DNA of 64,000 nucleotides, from NCBI RefSeq assembly GCF_036324505.1, contig NC_086357.1, positions 19,222,793 to 19,286,792 on the forward strand, read 5' to 3'. The stretch comes from Eleginops maclovinus. Its lineage: Eukaryota > Chordata > Actinopteri > Perciformes > Eleginopidae. The notes below the pieces were generated by a model that did not search any database, was not told the DNA's origin, and saw only the letters and a program-made list of their open reading frames with translations. Within the stretch, counting starts at the first letter, position 1; each line of letters begins with the position of its first letter. Shown here piece after piece: positions 59,901 to 64,000 of the stretch. The position numbers were made by a program, and so were the translations under genes.

Positions 59901-62900
59901 CTGTTTCTTTATATGGATTGTTGTTGCATCGTCACTGTCACTACTGGAAGATGAATCAGAAGCCGGGTTGGGGGCTTTGATATCAAGACGCCTCTTGATG
60001 CTTGTAGTTTGCTTGAGATCGAGTACAGGCCACTGTGGTTGCGGGTCATGGCTTGCAGTTTGAGACACTTTACTTGGAGGCCTTGCCATGATTATATGCT
60101 TTTGTTGTTGTTTCTTTAGGTGGATTGTTGTTTTATCCTCACTGTCACTACTGGAAGACAAACTTTGAGGTGGTGATGGTGCTTTGATATCTAGACGCCT
60201 CTTAACACGCATAGCATGTTTAAGATCAATTGCAGGGAACATTTTGTCTGGATCATGACTTTGTGTCTGAGATAATTGAAATTTGGGTCCTGTAATGTCC
60301 ACCTTCTCTGGCCTCTCCCTGTGGACTGTTGTTTCATCCTCACTGTCACTACTAGAAGATGAATCAGAAGCTGGGGAGGATACTTTGATATCCAAACGCC
60401 TCTTGATGCTTGTAGTTTGCTGGAGATTGAGGGCAGGCCACTGTGGTTGCGGGTCATAGCTTGCAGTTTGAGACACTTTACTTGGAGGCCTTGCCATGTT
60501 TATATGCCCTTGCTCTTCTTTCTTTAGGTGGATTGTTGTTTTATCCTCACTGTCACTACTGGAAGACAAACTTTGAGGTGGTGATGGTGCTTTGATATCT
60601 AGACGCCTCTTAACACGCATAGCATGTTTAAGATCAATTGCAGGGAACATTTTGTCTGGATCATGACTTTGTGTCTGAGATAATTGAAATTTGGGTCCTG
60701 TAATGTCCACCTTCTCTGGCCTCTCCCTGTGGACTGTTGTTTTATCCTCACTGTCACTACTAGAAGATGAATCAGAAGCTGGGGAGGATACTTTGATATC
60801 CAAACGCCTCTTGATGCTTGTAGTTTGCTTGAGATCGAGGGCAGGCCACTGTGTTTGTGGGTCACAACTTAAAGTTTGAGACACTTTACTTTGAGGCCTT
60901 GCCATGTTTATATGCCCTTGCCCCTGTTTCTTTATATGGATTGTTGTTGCATCGTCACTGTCACTACTGGAAGATGAATCAGAAGCCGGGTTTGGGGCTT
61001 TGATATCAAGACGCCTCTTGATGCTTGTAGTTTGCTTGAGATCGAGGGCAGGCCACTGTGGTGGCGGGTCATGGCTTGCAGTTTGAGACACTTTACTTGG
61101 AGGCCTTGCCAAGATTATATGCTCTTGTTGTTGTTTCTTTAGGTGTATTGTTGTTTTATCCTCACTGTCACTACTGGAAGAAAAACTTTGAGTTTGTGAC
61201 GGTCCTTTGATATCAAGACGCCTCTTAACACGCATAGCATGTTTAAGATCAATTGCAGGGAACATTTTGTCTGGATCATGACTTTGTGTTTGAGATACTT
61301 GAAATTTGGGTCCTGTAATGTTCACCTTCTCTGGCCTCTCCCTGTGGACTGTTGTTTCATCGTCACTGTCACTACTGGAAGATGAATCAAAAGCCGGGTT
61401 GGGGGCTTTGATATCAAGACGCCTCTTGATGCTTGTAGTTTTTTTGAGATCGAGGGTAGGCCACTGTGGTTGCGGGTCATGGCTTGCAGTTTGAGATACT
61501 TTACTTGGAGGCCTTGCCATGATTATATGCTCTTTTTCTTGTTTCTTTATATGGATTGTTGTTTCATCCTCACTGTCACTACTAGAAGATGAATCAGAAG
61601 CTGGGGAGGATGCTTTGATATCCAAACGCCTCTTGATGCTTGTAGTTTGCTGGAGATTGAGGGCAGGCCACTGTGGTTGCGGGTCATAGCTTGCAGTTTG
61701 AGACACTTTACTTGGAGGCCTTGCCATGTTTATATGCCCTTGCTCTTCTTTCTTTAGGTGGATTGTTGTTTTATCCTCACTGTCACTACTGGAAGACAAA
61801 CTTTGAGGTGGTGATGGTGCTTTGATATCTAGACGCCTCTTAACACCCATAGCATGTTTAAGATCAATTGCAGGGAACATTTTGTCTGGATCATGACTTT
61901 GTGTCTGAGATACTTGAAATTTGGGTCCTGTAATGTCCACCTTCTCTGGCTTCTTTGTGTGGACTGTTGTTTCATCCTCACTGTCACTACTAGAAGATGA
62001 ATCAGAAGCTACATTGGGTGCTTTGATATCCAAACGCCTCTTGATGCTTGTAGTTTGCTTGAGATCGAGGGCAGGCCACTGTGTTTGTGGGTCACAACTT
62101 AAAGTTTGAGACACTTTACTTTGAGGCCTTGCCATGTTTATATGCCCTTGCCCCTGTTTCTTTATATGGATTGTTGTTTCATCGTCACTGTCACTACTGG
62201 AAGATGAATCAGAAGCCGGGTTTGGGGCTTTGATATCAAGATGCCTCTTGATGCTTGTAGTTTGCTTGAGATCGAGGGCAGGCCACTGTGGTGGCGGGTC
62301 ATGGCTTGCAGTTTGAGACACTTTACTTGGAGGCCTTGCCATGATTATATGCTCTTGTTGTTGTTTCTTTAGGTGGATTGTTGTTTTATCATCACTGTCA
62401 CTACTGGAAGAAAAACTTTGAGTTTGTGACGGTCCTTTGATATCTAGACGCCTCTTAACACGCATAGCATGTTTAAGATCAATTGCAGGGAACATTTTGT
62501 CTGGATCATGACTTTGTGTTTGAGATACTTGAAATTTGGGTCCTGTAATGTTCACCTTCCCTGGCCTCTCCCTGTGGACTGTTGTTTCATCGTCACTGTC
62601 ACTACTAGAAGATGAATCAGAAGATGGGGAGGTTGCTTTGATATCAAGACGCCTCTTGATGCTTGTAGTTTGCTGGAGATCCAGGGCAGGCCACTGTGGT
62701 TGCGGGTCATGGCTTGCAGTTTGAGACACTTTACTTGGAGGCCTTGCCATGTTTATATGCCCTTGCCCCTGTTTCTTTATGCGGATTGTTGTTTCATCGT
62801 CACTGTCACTACTAGAAGATGAATCAGAAGCTGGGTTGGGGGCTTTGATATCCGGACGCCTCTTGATGCTTGTAGTTTGCTTGAGATCCAGGGCAGGCCA

Positions 62901-64000
62901 CTGTGGTTGCGGGTCATCGCTTGCAGTTTGAGACACTTTACTTGGAGGCCTTGCCATGATTATATGCTCTTGTTGTTGTTTCTTTAGGTGGATTGTTGTT
63001 TTATCCTCACTGTCACTACTGGAAGAAAAACTTTGAGTTTGTGACGGTCCTTTGATATCTAGACGCCTCTTAACCCGCATAGCATGTTTAAGATCAATTG
63101 CAGGGAACATTTTGTCTGGATCATGACTTTGTGTTTGAGATGCTTGCAATTTGGGTCCTGTAATGTTCACCTTCCCTGGCCTCTCCCTGTGGACTGTTGT
63201 TTCATCCTCACTGTCACTACTAGAAGATGAATCAGAAGATGGGGAGGTTGCTTTGATATCCGGACGCCTCTTGATGCTTGTAGTTTGCTTGAGATCCAGG
63301 GCAGGCCCCTGTGGTTGCGGGTCATGGCTTGCAGTTTGAGACACTTTACTTGGAGGCCTTGCCATGATTATATGCCCTTGCTCTTCTTTCTTTAAATTAA
63401 TGGTTGTTTCATCCTCACTGTCACTACTAGAAGATGAATAAGGGAGTGTTGATGGTGCTTTGACATCAAGATGTTTCTGAATACGTGTTTTATGCTGAAG
63501 CTCAAAGGCAGGCCACCTTTTGTCTGGATCATGACTTACAGTTTGAGATTTTTGAAATCCAGATCCTGTAATGTCCACCTTCCCTGGCCTCTTTGTGTGA
63601 TGTGTTGTTTCATCGTCAGTGTCACTACTAGAAGATGTATCAGAACGAGGGGCGGGGGCTTTGATATCTAGACGGCTCTTGATGCTTGCAGCATGCTTGA
63701 GATCAAGGGCCGGCCACTGTTGTTGTGGGTCATGGCTTGCGTTTTGAGATACCTTAACTGGAAGACTTGCCAAGTAAGTTTCTTTTTGCTCTTGTTTAAG
63801 GATTATAGGATCCTCCTCACTGTCACTACGAGAAGATGAATCAGAAGCCAGTGATTGTGCTTTGACCTGTGCATTATGCTCAAGAGCTAGGGCAGGCCAT
63901 CTTAGGTCTGAATCATGACTTATGGTTTGAGATTCTTTTATTTTAGGCCTTGTCACATGTGTCACCCTTTGCTTCTGCTGGTTTGTGGTTTCTGCTTCAC
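56967..64000 (-). CDS. Giant Ser/Asp-rich tandem-repeat protein (C-terminal part; gene continues past window)
   Basis: One uninterrupted minus-strand frame runs from the window edge to a TGA at 56969-56967, more than 2,330 codons with no intron. The frame is still open at base 64000, so the 5' end is missing. It encodes about 26 copies of a ~68-residue module: KVSQTxSHDPxxxWPALDLKx, xxxIKRRLDIKAP, then a SDSSSSSDSEDETT acidic-serine tract and a Lys-rich link (HIKKQxQxHI). Beyond the array are degenerate modules (SWAAMNLGRSRFRKRLEIS; FPRVKRSLDIRVP) and a unique tail with YGIPHYRRHDI and a Pro-rich end (APPPIPATPPPT). No catalytic domain, membrane segment or signal peptide is seen in this part; it looks disordered, with many casein kinase-2-type sites. 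Conserved reading frame through all repeats argues for a real protein. Position: tail-to-tail with dcun1d4, as human LRRC66 is, so this may be the cytoplasmic tail of a fish lrrc66, but no leucine-rich repeats lie in the window. Function unknown. Confidence 0.8.
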   Translation of the reverse strand, partial: EAETTNQQKQRVTHVTRPKIKESQTISHDSDLRWPALALEHNAQVKAQSLASDSSSRSDSEEDPIILKQEQKETYLASLPVKVSQNASHDPQQQWPALDLKHAASIKSRLDIKAPAPRSDTSSSSDTDDETTHHTKRPGKVDITGSGFQKSQTVSHDPDKRWPAFELQHKTRIQKHLDVKAPSTLPYSSSSSDSEDETTINLKKEEQGHIIMARPPSKVSQTASHDPQPQGPALDLKQTTSIKRRPDIKATSPSSDSSSSSDSEDETTVHRERPGKVNITGPKLQASQTQSHDPDKMFPAIDLKHAMRVKRRLDIKGPSQTQSFSSSSDSEDKTTIHLKKQQQEHIIMARPPSKVSQTASDDPQPQWPALDLKQTTSIKRRPDIKAPNPASDSSSSSDSDDETTIRIKKQGQGHINMARPPSKVSQTASHDPQPQWPALDLQQTTSIKRRLDIKATSPSSDSSSSSDSDDETTVHRERPGKVNITGPKFQVSQTQSHDPDKMFPAIDLKHAMRVKRRLDIKGPSQTQSFSSSSDSDDKTTIHLKKQQQEHIIMARPPSKVSQTASHDPPPQWPALDLKQTTSIKRHLDIKAPNPASDSSSSSDSDDETTIHIKKQGQGHINMARPQSKVSQTLSCDPQTQWPALDLKQTTSIKRRLDIKAPNVASDSSSSSDSEDETTVHTKKPEKVDITGPKFQVSQTQSHDPDKMFPAIDLKHAMGVKRRLDIKAPSPPQSLSSSSDSEDKTTIHLKKEEQGHINMARPPSKVSQTASYDPQPQWPALNLQQTTSIKRRLDIKASSPASDSSSSSDSEDETTIHIKKQEKEHIIMARPPSKVSQTASHDPQPQWPTLDLKKTTSIKRRLDIKAPNPAFDSSSSSDSDDETTVHRERPEKVNITGPKFQVSQTQSHDPDKMFPAIDLKHAMRVKRRLDIKGPSQTQSFSSSSDSEDKTTIHLKKQQQEHIILARPPSKVSQTASHDPPPQWPALDLKQTTSIKRRLDIKAPNPASDSSSSSDSDDATTIHIKKQGQGHINMARPQSKVSQTLSCDPQTQWPALDLKQTTSIKRRLDIKVSSPASDSSSSSDSEDKTTVHRERPEKVDITGPKFQLSQTQSHDPDKMFPAIDLKHAMRVKRRLDIKAPSPPQSLSSSSDSEDKTTIHLKKEEQGHINMARPPSKVSQTASYDPQPQWPALNLQQTTSIKRRLDIKVSSPASDSSSSSDSEDETTVHRERPEKVDITGPKFQLSQTQSHDPDKMFPAIDLKHAMRVKRRLDIKAPSPPQSLSSSSDSEDKTTIHLKKQQQKHIIMARPPSKVSQTASHDPQPQWPVLDLKQTTSIKRRLDIKAPNPASDSSSSSDSDDATTIHIKKQGQGHINIARPQSKVSQTVSRDPQTQWPALDLKQTTSIKRRLDIKAPNPASDSSSKSDSDDETTVHTKKPEKVDITGPKFQVSQTQSQDPDKMFPAIDLKHALRVKRRLDIKGPSPTQSLSSSSDCEDKTTIHLKKQEKEHIIMARPPSKVSQTASHDPQPQWPVLDLKQTTSIKRRLDIKAPKPASDSSSSSDSDNETTIHIKKQGQEHINMARPPSKVSQTASHDPQPQWPALDLKQTTSIKRRLDIKAPNVASDSSSSSDSEDETTVHTKKPEKVDITGPKFQLSQTQSHDPDKMFPAIDLKHAMRVKRRLDIKAPSPPQSLSSSSDSDNKTTIHIKKQGQEHINMARPPSKVSQTASHDPQPQWPALDLKQTTSIKRRLDIKAPNPASDSSSKSDSDDETTVHTNKSEKVDIKGPTFQGYKTQSHDPDKTWPALDLDHTMRIKRRLDIKAPSPPPDSLSSHKIGLGVSAISKMTENKLNISAKSPVINISRSPKTDYNIQLEKYTVITDDKRDKTKSVNMSTTPDITPELQSSWAAMNLGRSRFRKRLEISSNTHEPPNLSSSPPPDSPSSSSESGTGSKSSRTRQQRRAAGVSQDQTSLYVANAVNLKPVQPQSQTEEVQRTARVELSTQTSNVEESDSVRPHLSFPRVKRSLDIRVPFQTKSSSSSNSEDEMIDHSVPDLSLGVPRIKRRMNVKAPLPESSSSSENENKTIGSTANQSRHLSNISARTEDDSLITYKRVIMKASSPPSNSVSFSDKEQTATNGVEMKRIEQNKLITPVDLPPVLRWTGVGRQLPDLTIPSPMRHLYYGSSSPQQVPPAGSELPPPDSSGSESDDEVKQGKGKADVTWMNKHSSLSAKSVSLSSSRALDKIDNPPSSRNEIMKAAPEDKNERKGLSALKVMSSERRHWDTLDVNVDRKASLQPLTQSQITSTSVESRVIDLLYGIPHYRRHDIGGVKRSQGAPPPIPATPPPT
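58530..63900 (-). repeat. Coding higher-order tandem repeat, 615-bp trimer of about 205-bp modules
   Basis: Equivalent points of module A (the one with FPAIDLKHAMRVKRRLDIK) recur at 63151, 62536, 61921, 61306 and 60691 (steps of exactly 615 bp), then after a two-module step near 60280, then 59668 and 59053 (615 again). Between A modules lie two WPALDLKQTTSIKRRLDIK modules (B and C) that differ in linker (HIKKQGQ against HRERPEK or HTKKPEK). The outer modules at 63400-63900 and 57800-58640 are more diverged. Confidence 0.93.

Noticed and set aside
57160..63671. Series of about twenty plus-strand frames of 60-100 codons repeating a VVCLRSRAGHCGCGSWLAV-like peptide
   Set aside because: They are antisense shadows of the minus-strand repeat protein: they recur with the same 205/615-bp period, and their hydrophobic content is just the complement of Asp/Ser/Lys codons.

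Overview
The window is nuclear DNA of a bony (teleost) fish. Genes have many small GT-AG exons, the intergenic DNA is AT-rich, and the transposon remnants are of the fish type: hAT-like elements, MITEs, a tRNA-derived SINE-like piece and a long GT microsatellite. The proteins read as vertebrate orthologues. I assembled six genes exon by exon from the sequence, plus one giant repeat-protein gene that runs off the right edge and a possible first exon of a leftward gene at the left edge. Family assignments rest on remembered family sequences, not on a database search. Layout, left to right. 1-0.9 kb: probable promoter and first exon of a gene leaving the window on the minus strand. 0.9-4.9 kb: intergenic, with a GT microsatellite and a candidate muscle enhancer. 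5.0-15.5 kb: nexn (nexilin, a Z-disc actin-binding protein), plus strand, 13 coding exons, 857 aa. 16.6-23.5 kb: mindy4 (a MINDY-family deubiquitinase with a LisH domain), plus strand, 18 exons, 707 aa. 23.5-28.5 kb: intergenic, with one MITE and a possible conserved noncoding block. 28.5-33.5 kb: alkal2 (secreted ligand of ALK/LTK receptors), minus strand, 4 coding exons, 156 aa. 34.7-41.4 kb: iqca1/drc11 (axonemal dynein regulatory complex), plus strand, 19 exons, 818 aa, divergent from alkal2. 43.3-45.3 kb: ociad2, minus strand, 6 exons, with a one-base frame conflict at one junction. 45.4-50.3 kb: transposon-rich intergenic DNA. 50.3-56.4 kb: dcun1d4 (cullin neddylation co-factor), plus strand, 11 exons, 280 aa and a 2-kb 3' UTR. 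56.97-64.0 kb: one uninterrupted minus-strand reading frame of more than 2,330 codons. It encodes about 26 copies of a ~68-residue Ser/Asp-rich module, arranged as a 615-bp three-module higher-order repeat, and is convergent with dcun1d4. The genes do not form a functional unit. Two of them, iqca1 and less strictly mindy4, carry RFX X-box-like motifs upstream of the start codon. The human counterparts lie on several chromosomes (1p, 7p, 2p, 2q, 4), so the order is a fish-lineage arrangement, except that dcun1d4 and the convergent gene match the human DCUN1D4-LRRC66 neighbourhood. The most unusual object is the giant higher-order-repeat protein at the right end.
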